A stretch of 64,000 nt of DNA from Periplaneta americana (GCF_040183065.1 NC_091125.1:122734121-122798120); one strand, 5' to 3'. Positions 11,020 through 22,739 are shown, counted from the first letter of the stretch. Translations and numbers: made by a program. The notes: generated from the letters alone by a model not told the origin.

Positions 11020-11120
11020 ACATGAAACTTCACACCATAGCACTATTGTGATTTGTTCTACTTAACAGATGTTATAAGCCACTAACTTCAATTTGTTCGA
11101 AGTCAATGAGTTTGTCTTAA

Positions 11121-11126
11121 ATAAAA
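11121..11126 (+). terminator. Serine protease poly(A) signal
   Basis: AATAAA 102 nt after the protease stop codon, in an AT-rich 3' UTR. Confidence 0.6.
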
Positions 11127-11654
11127 TAATTTATATAAATGACTAAACTGTTACATTTCCATTTTCATAAAATACCTCATCACGTTTATTACCAACATTA
11201 TTTAGGCATTAGAAGGCAGATTTTCAAATAAATTTTTCCAACATCATGGTTCATTATCTTCCCAGAGATGGAAAAAGAAGTCGCTCTCCCTCCCTCTTCC
11301 TTTTCTCTTTCCCTGCCCGTTATACTCATTTGAAAATTCTACAGACGGGCCAGTAAAATGTATACATACTTCAAAGTGCAAAATATCTGAGTAAAAACTT
11401 TATTACTAAATATAAAGGGATGGCTATGAGACATATTTAACAATTTGCTATCACAACAAGTAGGTCTACTCGAAGTGCTTCCCATTAATTAGCATCCAGA
11501 TGCATCTGGGTTGATGAACTATTACATGTGCAACATTAATCAATGTGTCCATTGTGATAATTGCAGACACCATTTCAATTTCTTCATGTTCCACTAATAT
11601 AGCTGGTTTTCTGTGATATCTCAAATCCTTTAGGGTCCCTTGTAAGTGAAAGTA
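11127..11654. other. Unassigned intergenic sequence
   Basis: Starts with the presumed protease 3' UTR end. A pyrimidine-rich patch lies near 11286-11330. The part 11450-11645 on minus may be an old transposase scrap, but nothing firm can be named. Confidence 0.4.
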
Positions 11655-12620
11655 TTAGTATTAGTATTTATTTATTTAACCTGGTAGAGATAAGGCCGTC
11701 AGGCCTTCTCTGCTCCTCTACCAGGGGATTACACTATAATATGAACAATAAAATTACAATTAATATTAAATTTACAATTACAATTACAATAAAAATTAAA
11801 GTACAAGATTACCTGATTAATGAAAGCTAGAAATTTTAACACAGAAGTTAAGAAAAAAGACTATTTCTGTATTTACTGAATTACAAATTAAACCTACAAT
11901 AACAAAATTCTATAGTGATGAAATTACCGGATATTGAAATATTTTGTGATAGATTAAGAGAACTATTTACAAGAAACCATGTCTGAACGAGTCTCAATTA
12001 CTGACCAAGTGCCTAGTAAGTTTGCGTTTGAATTCAATTTTATTTCAACAGTCCCTGATGCTAGCAGGTAATGAATTCCAGAGTCTTGGCAGGGCTATTG
12101 TGAAAGAGGATGAGTATGAGGAGGTGCGATGGGATGGTATTGTTTCATGGCGAGAGCGTGTGTTCAGATTGTGGTGGGAAGAAAGGTATGTGAAGCGAGA
12201 TGACAGGTACAAAGGAATAGAAGAGTTCAAGATTTCGAAGAGAAGGAGAAGTGAATGTAAATTTCTTTTCTTATCTAGTTTAAGCCAACATATTGTTTCC
12301 AGGGATGGGGTAATATGATCATATTTAGGAACATTGCTTACAAAACGTACACACAAATTATGAGCACGTTGAAGTTTCGTTTTGTTGTCACTGGAAAGGT
12401 CAGTCAGTAAAATGTCAGCATAGTCAAAATAGGGAAATACAAGCGTCTGCACAAGGGACTTTTTTAAGCAAGAGGGAAGATGAACATTTATTCTTTTTAG
12501 CACATGGATAATAGAATATACTTTTCTGCAGGTTTCTGTGATTTGCATGTCCCAGTTGAGATTATTATCCATGTGAATGCAAAGATTTTTTACCGAAGAA
12601 CTGAAAGGGATATGCACTCT
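11655..12620 (-). mobile_element. Jockey/CR1-like LINE 3' end (family E)
   Basis: A 190-codon frame (12045-12617) encodes the ORF2 C-terminus: FVSNVPKYDHITPSLETICW, KKRNLHSLLLLFEIL, YLSSRFTYLSSHHNLNTR, PRLWNSLPASIRDC. It then has a premature TGA, and the lost end (NKIEFKRKLTRHLVSN) follows in the same frame. The 3' UTR carries the hairpin AAGGCCTGACGGCCTT, then CTACCAGG, TTAAATAAATAAAT and a TACTAA tail at 11655-11680. Same family as 45.5 and 59.8 kb. Confidence 0.8.
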
Positions 12621-12627
12621 ACTTACT

Positions 12628-13005
12628 TTAACGGGGGGAAATGTCGAGGTGCTTTACAGCGTCGGTTTGCCGAAAGATGAGTGAAGTTAAATTGGGTGAG
12701 CGTGGAGGATATTCAACAGTACCTCTTCGTCCTATCCATTCACCTGGTATGGTCTTAGTGACAGTGTGGTGGTGCGCCATCGTGTTGAAAATAAAATCCC
12801 ACATTCCCATAGAGTGCACGACTAGCAGATAAAATGAATGTACAAAGCACATCGAGATACACAAGGCCAGTAAATGTTCCTTCAAGAAAGGATAATCCAA
12901 TTACATCCTTGGATGACAGTCCACACCAGACATAGAACCCCAGTAAATTGAATCCTTGTCTATGTAAATGTGTGGATTTTCTGGAATTCAATAAATACAA
13001 TAATG
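12628..13005 (-). pseudogene. Decayed Tc3-like transposase C-terminal half
   Basis: Overlapping frames give VWCGLSSKDVIGLSFLEGTF, YFQHDGAPPHCH, EWIGRRGTVEYPPRSPNLT. DGAPPH and PPRSPNLT are the second and third acid blocks of Tc/mariner DDE/D transposases. Frameshifts between them and the missing FFLWGYLK block mark it as dead. It abuts the LINE at 12617. Confidence 0.72.
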
Positions 13006-13471
13006 GTAATTCACTCTACCATTCTACTTAGATTGTGCTTTGTTAGACCAAATCATTTTGCTCGCAAATTCTTCCACCTCTTGTGTACCTCTTCCTTCAA
13101 TGACAAACGTGCACCATATTTTTTTTACTGTCCTGTTAGTTGCATTGTTACTCTGCTATTTATGCGACTAGCATTATCATTTAATAGAATATCACACTAC
13201 ATATTCCCGCAGTAATTCAGTTAAACTTTGAGAGTTCGTATTGTGCGTTTTTTAGTATACATTTTTTTGGACCCTTCTGTATTTCAAATTTTACAAAATC
13301 CTATTTATTGTAGTATTACAAATACATGCATGAATATTAATTCAAACCAAGATTCAAAATACAGAACCTCATTCATCTGGACATAGTACCGGTATTGAAC
13401 TTTTTATGTTTGGTTTGTTTCTGTGTATAGTTAAACTTGGTTAAAACATTTGGGAGGAGCGCCTTCTGGAA

Positions 13472-13520
13472 AATAATAATAATAATAATAATAATATATA
13501 TATATATTATTATTATTATT
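13472..13520. repeat. (AAT)n-(AT)n-(ATT)n palindromic microsatellite
   Basis: AAT repeats, an AT centre and then ATT repeats, so the 49 bp folds on itself. The flanks 13010-13470 and 13521-14065 have no recognisable gene. Confidence 0.85.
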
Positions 13521-14065
13521 CTGCAGGTTGTACAATGTTACAACATCTTCCTGCATCGATTTAGTTTATCTTCATCCTCCAGTTGCATCTGTACTCCCTC
13601 TCCCTCTGTAAACCCTTTCTCTCTCCTCATTCCACAAATTCCTTGTAACCAAGTAAGTTTAGACAGGTCTCGTTTCCATCTTCCTGGTGGACACCATTCT
13701 ATAATTTCTTTTGCCAACCTGCCCTCTTCCATCCTCTTGCCCTGTCATTATTTCAGTTCTTTTGTTTTAATATCATCCATAAAGGACCTAGTTACGTTCA
13801 TTTTTTTATTTAATTACTGTATTCTTAATTTTGTTCTTTCTAGACATTCTAGATGGCCGTCGCCAAAAATTCATTTCTGTTGAGTTTAATTTTGCTACAT
13901 TTCTTGCTTTTAAATTCCATATACCTAGGCTACGTATTATTATAATGCAATATAGGCCTAACTGGTGATATTTTATGCTATTATTGATTCACATTTTAGT
14001 CATTTTTGGATATATTTTATAGTATTCTCAGAGTATAAAATAAAATTTAACATACTTTGAAAAAC

Positions 14066-14322
14066 CAGGGTTGCCAGATGTCCTGGATTTCCCAGGATTG
14101 TTCTGGATTTCAATTATGTGTCCTGTGTTCTGGATTGAGTTATATTTGTCCAAAAATGTCAAAAAGATTGGAAAAATACCATTTTTTTGCTCGTTTCTAT
14201 GAAATTATTTTAAGAATTCCCTATTCATTTTTTTAAGATCCTATCCAACCTATGTTCAACATCACTGTCATCGCCATCTGGCACCTACTATCAGGTTGTA
14301 TTGAAATAAAAACGATAATATT

Positions 14323-14372
<50 letters not shown>

Positions 14373-15014
14373 GTATTATATACAGAACCTTTATTCTTTA
14401 CTCTCTTTGGAAGTTGATTTATTATTGGTAGGATCTAAACGCATTGTATTCTTCACCTGACATAATTAGGAACATTAAATCCAGACGTTTGAGATGGGCA
14501 GGATATGTAGCACGTATGGGCGGATCCAGAAATGCATATAGTGTGTTAGTTGGGTGGCCGGAGGGAAAAAGACCTTTGGGGAGGCTGAGACGTAGGTGGG
14601 AAGATAATATTAAAATGGATTTGAGGGAGGTGGGATATGATGATAGAGACTGGATTGATCTTGCTCAGGATAGGGACCAATGGCGGGCTTACGTGAGGGC
14701 AGCAATGAACCTTCGGGTTCCTTAAAAGCCAGTAAGTAAGTAAGAATCTAAACACTGTATCATACATTTTTTCTGTATAGATCAAGCTGTAATATGACAT
14801 TATTTTCAAGACCATCAATAATTCAAAGTAAATCTCATAATCTACGAAAAATGTAACAAAATTAAAAGTTCAGGCCCTATATAATTAGTTGAAATACATA
14901 AAACGAATAAAATCAGTTATATTACAAACTCAATTAATTAAAATGTGTAATCACGTTACGGTATGCAGTATCACCACCTGTACTGATTCCTGATGAGAGA
15001 ATCTGGCAACCCTG
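14066..15014. mobile_element. Non-autonomous hAT element, 8-bp TSD, hosting a LINE
   Basis: Ends CAGGGTTGCCAGAT at 14066 and its exact inverse ATCTGGCAACCCTG at 15001-15014. Flanks are TGAAAAAC (14058-14065) and TGAGAAAC (15015-15022), an 8-bp target duplication with one difference. It contains a (TA)n run at 14326-14369 and an inserted LINE at 14441-14745. No hAT transposase coding. Confidence 0.82.
14441..14745 (+). mobile_element. LINE family A 3' end inserted in hAT
   Basis: An open frame reads SSPDIIRNIKSRRLRWAG then YVARMGGSRNAYSVLVG, WPEGKRPLGRLRRRWEDNI, DLAQDRDQWRAYVRAAMNLR and stop, followed by an AAGTAAGTAAGTAAG tail. ATCTAAAC flanks both sides (14433-14440 and 14746-14753). 5'-truncated to 305 bp. 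Very similar to the copy at 40.0 kb. I remember this text as common in Periplaneta americana. Confidence 0.88.
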
Positions 15015-15022
15015 TGAGAAAC

Positions 15023-16404
15023 GCTAATATATTCTTTAGTTTTAAAAGTTTGTCAAGTGTCATTACTAAAATAAATGCTAAATGCTGGACATGGAACGAA
15101 AAACAAAACGTATGTGAGAGTCTTGATACAAGGCATATATTAAAAACTATATACATTATGATACACACGAACTTCTAACTCCATTCATTTCAATCCTTAA
15201 ATAAATAACAAGGTAATTTATGTTATAAATAAAATATTGACTGACATAACCTATTTTATTTATATTTACATTCCAAATATGAAATCTGTCAAATATCAGC
15301 TAACGAGATCCACATACCATTTTATAAAACAAAATATTTTTACTAAAAAACCATCCGCACATAAAAAAAAAAACATAGTAAAGCACATGCTGCAAAAGTA
15401 TTATAGTATCATTCCATATCACAAATAACCTAATTTGGTTCAGTTTTGCTCATCAGACCACATTATACATTAAAATCAAGAAAATCTTTAACACAGTTGA
15501 AATATGTCTCATGTATCGTATATCATGTACGTAGCTGTAAAAATAATATTCTCAAGTTTCAGTGCTACGATAAGTTTCAGTAACTTAATTACAATTCATT
15601 CTTCTTCTTATACGTACAACACTGTGATATTGGTACTTAACAGGATAACACAGACATTGTGAGCGAGTGTCTACAGAAGTAAAGCCAGCCGGAACCCTAC
15701 CTTTGCCCCTTCACTCGACACAAATATTGAAAGTACTGCTAACCTTGTTTCACAACACTTCTAACTTAATGTACTCTTAATTTAACTCAGAATTTTCTTT
15801 GAAAATCAATTAACTCTTATCTTACCGTTGTACATAAACCGGCAATATTCATTTTTGAATCTACAGAAAATTAATTGGATGTTACTCATACTTAACACTA
15901 ATACATTTTATCAGAAACATAAGTCTTGACCAGTAACAATTTACTCCCAAAACAATTGACATTATTACAAAAACAGCCCTAGTCAATTTTAATGAAATTT
16001 AGTTAAGGACACAGTTGCTACTATTTTAAATGTTTATAGACTCCAAAAATGGCCTGTGTCAAGTGCAATAGACATGAGGATAAAACATCAGTTGAACGGA
16101 AATAGCTGACATGTGTTATTCTTTTATTTTTTATTGTTCTCCTGAAAAATAGCAATTTTGACAAGAGTTGGTTTTGTAATAATGGCTTCAATTTGAATAG
16201 TGTGGGGCACAAGAAAAGATGCTTATCAGTGGGGTACCGGTATCATAAAATTCGCTTCTCCATGCACCTATCTTCCTGGACCCCAAGACTCATTAACAAG
16301 ATAACAAAACTAAGTCCCCTTCTTCTTATGTCGTACAGATTAATATAAGTTTTAGAAATACCAGAAAGAGTGATAGATTTAAAATAAGGCTAAAAATTAC
16401 CTTT
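15023..16404. other. Unassigned AT-rich intergenic sequence
   Basis: No gene, terminal repeat or tRNA-like head recognised in nearly 1.4 kb. Small open frames have no nameable homology. Confidence 0.5.
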
Positions 16405-16785
16405 GACAGCCACAACAACAGCTAAGTGACAAGAGATCAAGGACTATGGCATGGCTAGAGTGGATTGGTTGAGGGGATAACTAAGTGAAGGAGTTCGAGG
16501 ACTGTGGCAAGGTTACAGTGGATTAATGAGGAATTAGCTAAGTGACAAGAGTCCGAGGACTATGACAAGGTTAGGGTGGGTTAGATAAGGGGACAGCTAT
16601 GTGACATGAGTCCGAAGGCTGTAAGAAGGTTATAGTGAATTAAATGAGGGGATAGCTAAGTGACAGGAGGTCGAGGTGTGTGACAAGGTTAGAATGGGTT
16701 AGCTGAAGGGATAGCTAAGTGACAACCTTGTCACAGTCCCGACCTCTTGTCACTTTGCACTCCTGTGTTGTGGCTGCCCGCTAAA
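16405..16785. mobile_element. Foldback-like element with 59-bp subterminal repeats
   Basis: Left end GACAGCCACAACA with AAGTGACAAGAG is mirrored at the right end (CTCTTGTCACTTTGCACTCC then TGTTGTGGCTGCC). Between them lie five-plus tandem units of about 59 bp, each with CTAAGTGACA...AAGGTTA...GGGTTAG...GGGGATAG. Unit starts are at 16422, 16481, 16538, 16597, 16656 and 16715. The last unit meets an inverted unit. Arms made of tandem units are the hallmark of foldback transposons. Confidence 0.6.
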
Positions 16786-17407
16786 ACTAATGTTCAAAAT
16801 ATGTATAAAAAAAAAAAAGGATAGAATAGGATCAGAAATACAGCAGTCATTCTAATAACCTCCCATTTTCATTTCATGGGAGCTGTAGTGGCCATCACGT
16901 TGCTACTGAAAGTTGTCAATCTTGATTAAATTCTATTCATTCCAATGTGCCTCTAAATAAAAATCCTGCGTCCGCAATAGCGTGTATGTAATCTAACGCC
17001 ACTGCACTGTCTGTATTACCAGTTAATTCAAACTGCTACTTGATTTTAAAATATCGGTATACATGATGAGTGGTCTCACACAATACACAACTTAAAATCC
17101 ATTGATTGTAGCAAGGAGCTCTTATTTGTGATGTAAATAGCACAATTAAAGTCCAGTTGGTTTATGTTGGCACAAGCAGTTAAGAAGAGAAAGTTTCCTC
17201 GCTAACAACCTGCTTCAACCCCTATTTAAAAACAATGCAGAATTTTTCCAAGGCTCAGGATTTTCGGGAATAACTAAGCACTGTCGTCGTACCTTCTTTC
17301 TAGCTGTCGCACTTTCAGTCAATCAGTTGGTGGTTATCAGTGGAGCTGTTCACTAATTTATTTGTTTTTGAGTTAAAATAAATTCTAAGCATCATAAATC
17401 CGGAAGT

Positions 17408-17680
17408 CCACACCTGTGGAGTAACGGTTAGCGCGTCTAGCCGCGAAACCAGGTGGCCCGGGTTCGATTCCTGGTCGGGGCAAGTTACCTGGTTGAGGTT
17501 TTTACCGGGGTTTTCCCTCAACCCAATATGAGTAAATGCTGGGTAACTTTCGGTGTTGGACCCCGGACTCGTTTCACCGGCATTATCACCTTCATCTCAT
17601 TCAGACGCTAAACAACCTAAGCTGTTGATAAAGCGTCGTAAAATAACCTACTAAAATAAAAAATAAATAAATAAATCCGG
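17408..17680 (+). mobile_element. SINE-1 copy with 14-bp target duplication
   Basis: The tRNA-like head has an A-box-like TAACGGTTAGCGCGTCTAG and a B-box GGTTCGATTCC. The body has GGTTTTTACCGGGGTTTTCC and ends GTTGATAAAGCGTCGTAAAA with an (AAAT)n tail. ATAAATCCGGAAGT occurs at 17394-17407 and 17681-17694. Three copies of the family are in the window. Confidence 0.88.
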
Positions 17681-17694
17681 AAGTGCATATGTGG

Positions 17695-18159
17695 TACTAT
17701 ACTTTTGTACTTAATATCGGTAGTTTCATTTGTGTTTGTGAGTTTTCAAGCTGGTGCTGGGGGGAAGGGGGAAGACAAAGCCTTACAATCAGATGTTAGA
17801 GACGGATCCGCCACTGCTTCATTCAGAGGCCATATATCAAACGTTTCATTCCTTCCCGCCCCCCAAGACCCCAAGATACATGCAGAGAAGTTACGGCAAG
17901 TACGTGAAAGTAAGAATTTCCTTCTCTTTCTAAAAATTCCCCGTCAATATAAACTAACTGGATTTTATTGTATAACCTACGTGGTACTTCTACGTTCCAG
18001 TGAGATTGAACTTCAATAATATCCTTTCAATACGGTATCACATCTAATGCACAACATTAAAGTCGTAATAAAACACAAACAATTACATGTACGGGTGACA
18101 TTTCGACATCTCCCCACACTACACGCGGGATAGAAAGCCTACTTAAATCACTGAAACCT
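17695..18159. other. Unassigned intergenic sequence
   Basis: Contains one 104-codon open frame on plus (17705-18019) with no recognisable domain; I do not call it a gene. Confidence 0.4.
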
Positions 18160-18262
18160 TTTCACAGTCCTCGGCCTCACGTCACTTAAATATTCCCTCA
18201 ACTAACCCACTAGTCTTGTCACATACCCCGGTCTAATGTCACTTAACCCCCATTTAATCCAT
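18160..18262 (-). repeat. Inverted partial copy of the 59-bp foldback unit
   Basis: On the minus strand about 1.8 units of the 16.4-kb repeat are readable (AAGTGAC...CCGAGGACTGTG...GGGTTAG). It lies 1.4 kb from, and opposite to, the main array. Confidence 0.6.
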
Positions 18263-19216
18263 CTAACCCATAACGAAATGCAAATCGGAAGTCAGCCCCG
18301 TGTGTTTTGTGGGGAGATATTGAAAACTGGCCTTAACGAATATTATTAACCATACAGAATTTCTTTATATTGCAATTTTTTAGACAATGATCGTTTCAAG
18401 TCCTTATACACCGGCAAGGAAACTACCAAATATACCTATCGGAGAACCAGTCCCGTAAAGATTATATACATATAATACTTAAGCGTATAAATATGAAATT
18501 CAAATTAAACTTACTCAGAATGGAGACACTATTTCCAACCCGCAATTCTTACAACCTCTTCCGTCCACAAGTTAAATAACTGAAGCATATCTTCATTAAC
18601 ACTTTCTAAGTTTGACATCTAGAACGTCACCAGATTCTTGTTTTTTTCTTCCTGTCACTATTTCCCTCTCCCCATTATGTATCATAGGCCTATACGTAAA
18701 TACCGGCACTATTTACACACACACACACGAAAAGAAGTCTCCTAAAATTATCAACTTCTTTACCGCGCTATATACATTTCACTTTTCCGATGCTTAATAA
18801 CCTCTGTAATTTGTAATCGTTATTAAATAGAATATTACTGCTGCATTTCAATCCGATTCATATTTATGTCACAAACATTGTTCCAACACGCACAAAACAA
18901 AAAAGGCCATACTTGTTACGCACAAGACCGCACGTAGATAGTGTTTTGTTTACTACAAAAATTAATGATATACGCATTCGGGGGAACTCGAATACGTAAA
19001 TGATTCAGACAATAAAGGAAAATTAATTTCTTGGGCCGAGGAAACTAACAATCTAACTAAATTAATTCCAGCTATTAATTCATACTCGTCGATGTTATAT
19101 TAAACACAAAGATAATAATTAAAATAATAAGGGACATTCTACGTCTTGTATTACGAGAATGAGAGGCTTACAATATTTTTAATAACGGAAAGTAATCGGT
19201 CTCGCTGATCAAGACG
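18263..19216. other. Unassigned intergenic sequence
   Basis: AT-rich, with a short (AC)n at 18715-18728. Nothing else supported. Confidence 0.45.
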
Positions 19217-19224
19217 CATTAAAG

Positions 19225-19460
19225 CAGTGGTCGGCAAAGAGTACGTCACATAAAATGCAGTCGTGACTAACGAAATGCAGCCTGCAATACACAGAAAAGG
19301 GGAAGGTAGGAGAGGGGGGGGGCAAGATATCCAAACTGCTTAACGTTGAATCAGGTTGATTGAACAAGTGATGGCTAAGGGGACGGAGAACATGCCTTAC
19401 CCCTCCACCCTGCTTGTATATTAAGAAGTGAACTCGCGAGACACGAAATGTCGATCACTG
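19225..19460. mobile_element. hAT-type MITE
   Basis: Starts CAGTGGTCGGCAAA and ends in the near inverse TGTCGATCACTG. Flanks CATTAAAG (19217-19224) and CTTTAAAG (19461-19468) form an 8-bp duplication with one difference. 236 bp, no coding, with a G-run at 19312-19321. Confidence 0.72.
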
Positions 19461-19468
19461 CTTTAAAG

Positions 19469-20539
19469 CTATGAAGTAGTCACAGTCTCAATCGCAAGTT
19501 ATAATTAAGAATCTTTAATAAATCAGTCATTTCTTTTCCTGTTGGTGTTCATAAATTGCTACCTATTAAATACACGAAAATATGGAGATTTGATGTTAAA
19601 ATTAAAAGTAAAATATACGTAGGGAAGGAATTATTGAACATTGGCACAGTTCTAATAAATTTAATTTACTATTATCGTAATATTAAAGCGAATAACCTGC
19701 ATAGATCGCTATATTGTACTGGTTATCTTCGAGTTTTAGGAAATCAGCTGTTTCGAAATTTATTGAACAGGCAAGAAAGTACGTATTACTCCCATATTTT
19801 CGGCTTGTGCACCCAAAAGCGGCACATTACATTGGAATTTTTGATAACATCACACTCAGTACGTGCACATACCCGTACTAGTCATTTACATAGCATATAC
19901 TGTAGGCTACTATAACTGGAGACAACACAGGTTCCTGTCCTCTTTAAAAATGGCGGCTGAAGGCCTCATTTGCAATGCGAAGTTAGCTATTTGTATTACA
20001 TAGAAATATGAGATTATTACTTAATGCATAAATTAATTATTCGTACAGAAATCTACCAATCACGTAAAATTAGATTATAATAAACAGATATAGAATAATT
20101 TTGTTATAAATTTTAATAAGAAACTGGAGAATGATCGAAAATGCTATGTTAACAAATCTGGTCTTAAATACAATATTAATGGATATTAACATACAGGAAC
20201 AACTTAATAATTCGGAAGAATTGTAGAATAAGCAATAATTTTATTCAGAATATGTCATAAGATAGTTTATAATGGGTTCAGTGATGATGAAGTAGAAGTA
20301 GAGTAACATTTTTTATGTGCCAAAAATCTTGAATATACAGTTTTCCTGCTAGGGCGTTGATAAGATGGATTGCTTAGGAATCTAGGATCATTCCAACCTC
20401 TCTGATATTGTTGAAGTCATGTGTTTGCCTGCAGATCTGCATGGCTGTTGAAAATCTCCTTCTTGTGAACATTGCCTGATCAGTAAACAATACAATTACG
20501 CAAATCTAGCTTTCAGGTAGTAGCTCCCTGTAAAGCAGG
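19469..20539. other. Unassigned intergenic sequence
   Basis: A 119-codon open frame (19556-19915, plus) has no recognisable domain, no splice context and AT-rich codon usage. Nothing else seen. Confidence 0.4.
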
Positions 20540-20616
20540 TTTGAATAATTTCAAGGAAAAACTGTTCCGGGATCGATACCCGGCCCCGGAACAATTTTTC
20601 CTTGAAATTATTCAAA
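20540..20616. repeat. Foldback of a SINE-type end
   Basis: TTTGAATAATTTCAAGGAAA...GTTCCGGG faces CCCCGGAAC...TTTCCTTGAAATTATTCAAA, arms of about 31 bp around a loop with GATCGATACC. The loop resembles a tRNA B-box as found at SINE heads. Confidence 0.75.
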
Positions 20617-21348
20617 CAATACAATTGTTGGGAAGTCAGGGGTAGCTGAAGTATGCAGAAACAATTGGAAAAATTGTATGCAATGGAGAAAGTCTTCTGC
20701 AACTTGAATGTGTGCAACCTCTAGTATTTTAAACGTAACTAACAATCCAGAGTTATGGGAATGGCACAATTAAGACTCCACATACGGTGTTGTATTGTAA
20801 AAGAAAAAAAATGCAGTCTTACCTTTTTTTTTGCAGTAGTGTCACACACTGTGCTGACAAACACTAAACTTTGCTCGTCTTAGTCTTCGAAGTGAAACAC
20901 TCTGGTCACAAATGTACAGCTTCAACATTGAACAATATAAACATAAATGGAAGGTAATATCAGGTAGGTTGAGTGATAATAGAACCCTAAAATAATCCAT
21001 ATTATCAGCGCACCTAGCGAGAAAACGCTGGAGTTACAAGATTTTTTGCACATAAAACAAATATTTCTCTTTACCTCCTTTAACATTCCTGAACCACTGC
21101 AGACACTTTTTGACATACATCTGTATTTTGATTTTTTTGGGAGAAAAGGTAGACTAATAAGAGTTTGACTTTTATACATCATGTCTCAAAAAGAGAAAAG
21201 TTAACACTTATACGGGTAGTAATTCAGTTTATGTTTATGTGATTATACACAGGGCCTCGGGGACAACATGTTTTCACTTCTTCAAAATAAGGTATGTCAA
21301 TCATATTTCAACAGTTACAATGAATTTGTATTCATCTCTATTGTAAAA
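20617..21348. other. Unassigned intergenic sequence
   Basis: No feature supported. Confidence 0.45.
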
Positions 21349-21492
21349 ATGGGTACAAGATTCAGCTTGCAGCAAAGACGAAAGATTGTGGCATGGATAG
21401 AGGTGTTTCTGTCCTCTACAATGATCCGCAAAAAATATGAAGCCTACTTCAATGGTGATCCACCATCTAGATCAGCTGTGGCGAAAATGTGA
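21349..21492 (+). pseudogene. Transposase N-terminal fragment (Tc3-like)
   Basis: MGTRFSLQQRRKIVAWIEVF then IRKKYEAYFNGDPPSRSAV matches the first helix-turn-helix block (RFSxxQR..IV...DPPSR) of Tc3-like transposases. It breaks at a TGA straight afterwards. Confidence 0.5.
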
Positions 21493-21768
21493 TCATGCAC
21501 CAAGCCACTGTGTAACCTGCAACATGCTTAGCACTTATGGAGGCGGACACCCAAAGGGGAAGTGAAGCAACTGTCTGACTTATTAACGGATTTTCATTTT
21601 TCTTACGTCAAGCACTTAAATATAATTTTATACAGTATAAGGTTACAAACTAATGTTTAGTACGTGTAACGAAGAAAGAAATGAATAAGAAAACATAGGA
21701 CACATTATCACAACCTAAAATTAGCTATCTTCAGAATGTCTCTGAGAGTTTCAAAATCAGGTATTATG

Positions 21769-22425
21769 TCACTGCCCATCGTAGTTGATCATGAAGGTGT
21801 TTGTCAGTCGTGATCTAAATTTGGTTTTTACTATTTTCATTGTTGAAAATAATTTTTCACAAATGTAAGTTGTAGCAAACATGGCTTCAACAAAGGAAGC
21901 GAAAGAACGATGCTTCGGATATTTATTTTTTGGCAAAGATTTGAAAAGTTCAACATTTGTCAAGTCCTTACATCTAATTTTCATTTAACATCACATTGTA
22001 AATCTGTGAGTTTAAATTGAAAATCTAACCACATTATTCGTACATATGCTGAAAAAGGATCGATGTACAGAGATGATGATGATGATGATGATAACACTTA
22101 ACCTTTTAATGTTTCATGAGTGATATGTAGTATAATACCGTTTTATTTTATACAACCATTTTCCTCGTAATACTTGTGAACAAATCATACATTTAATATT
22201 CACATCATATTGGCAGCAAAAAAATGCGTCCTCCCATCCTACTTGAAACTTTCGTTTTGGTTTCGAGAGAGACATTGCAATGATATGCCACTCGCAGGTC
22301 AGAGACACAAATGGAATAGAGTTTGACTCCAGTGAGTGAGAGGGTTCCATCAAAGTAATGTTCGCTATCCAAACCCAGAAGAGGAATGAACTCTGGTCAT
22401 TCTGGTGTGATGATATAAACATAGA
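21769..22425 (-). pseudogene. Internally deleted hAT transposase (BED finger and C-terminus)
   Basis: Two blocks in hAT order on minus. Upstream, 22114-22290: SKPKRKFQVGWEDAFFCC, then IKCMICSQVLRGK and YKIKRYYTTYHS, a BED-like zinc finger (Cys-x2-Cys ... His). Downstream, 21769-21984: FVEAMFATTYICEKLFSTMK then RSRLTNTF, the C-terminal dimerisation region of GTF2IRD2/ZBED-like hATs. The catalytic middle is absent. A GAT microsatellite (22074-22092) lies between them. Confidence 0.65.
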
Positions 22426-22545
22426 AGCTAAATGGTTTAGACGACGAAAGAAAAATCACAGCCCATGCAGTCACGTATAATAATCAGAAATTGAATTAAA
22501 GATGGACAGTGGAAATACTTTGATTACTATTTATGCCACACTCGA

Positions 22546-22657
22546 GTGATATGGTGAAGATTTTCACCAAGGAACTCATGACCAGAAATGAGAGCTGTAG
22601 ATACTCCAATTCTCATTTCTGGTCATGGGTTCCTGGTAAAAATCTTCACCATATCAC
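22546..22657. repeat. Hairpin with 47-48 bp arms
   Basis: GTGATATGGTGAAGATTTTC...CCAGAAATGAGA (22546-22593) is inverted at 22611-22657 with four or so mismatches and a 17-bp loop. No coding. Confidence 0.85.
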
Positions 22658-22739
22658 CCTCCACATCCCCAAATTTTGAAAAAATCATTCAGTTACATCC
22701 TGTATAAGCAATATAACTATGTTTTATGGTCAGTGAAAC

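Noticed and set aside
13437..13883. 148-codon plus-strand frame
   Set aside because: Its start reads through an AAT/ATA microsatellite giving poly-Ile, and the rest is pyrimidine-rich low-complexity text with no domain.
14546..14818. Minus-strand 90-codon frame opposite the LINE
   Set aside because: Shadow of the plus-strand LINE reading.
16405..16785. A CRISPR-like array of regular repeats
   Set aside because: Units are contiguous 59-bp repeats without unique spacers, in an insect genome, and bounded by inverted ends.
17408..17490. A tRNA gene on plus
   Set aside because: It is the head of a 273-bp SINE with an (AAAT)n tail and a 14-bp target duplication.
18967..20000. 119-codon plus frame at 19556-19915 as a host exon
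   Set aside because: No flanking splice sites that extend it sensibly, no motif, AT-driven codon usage.
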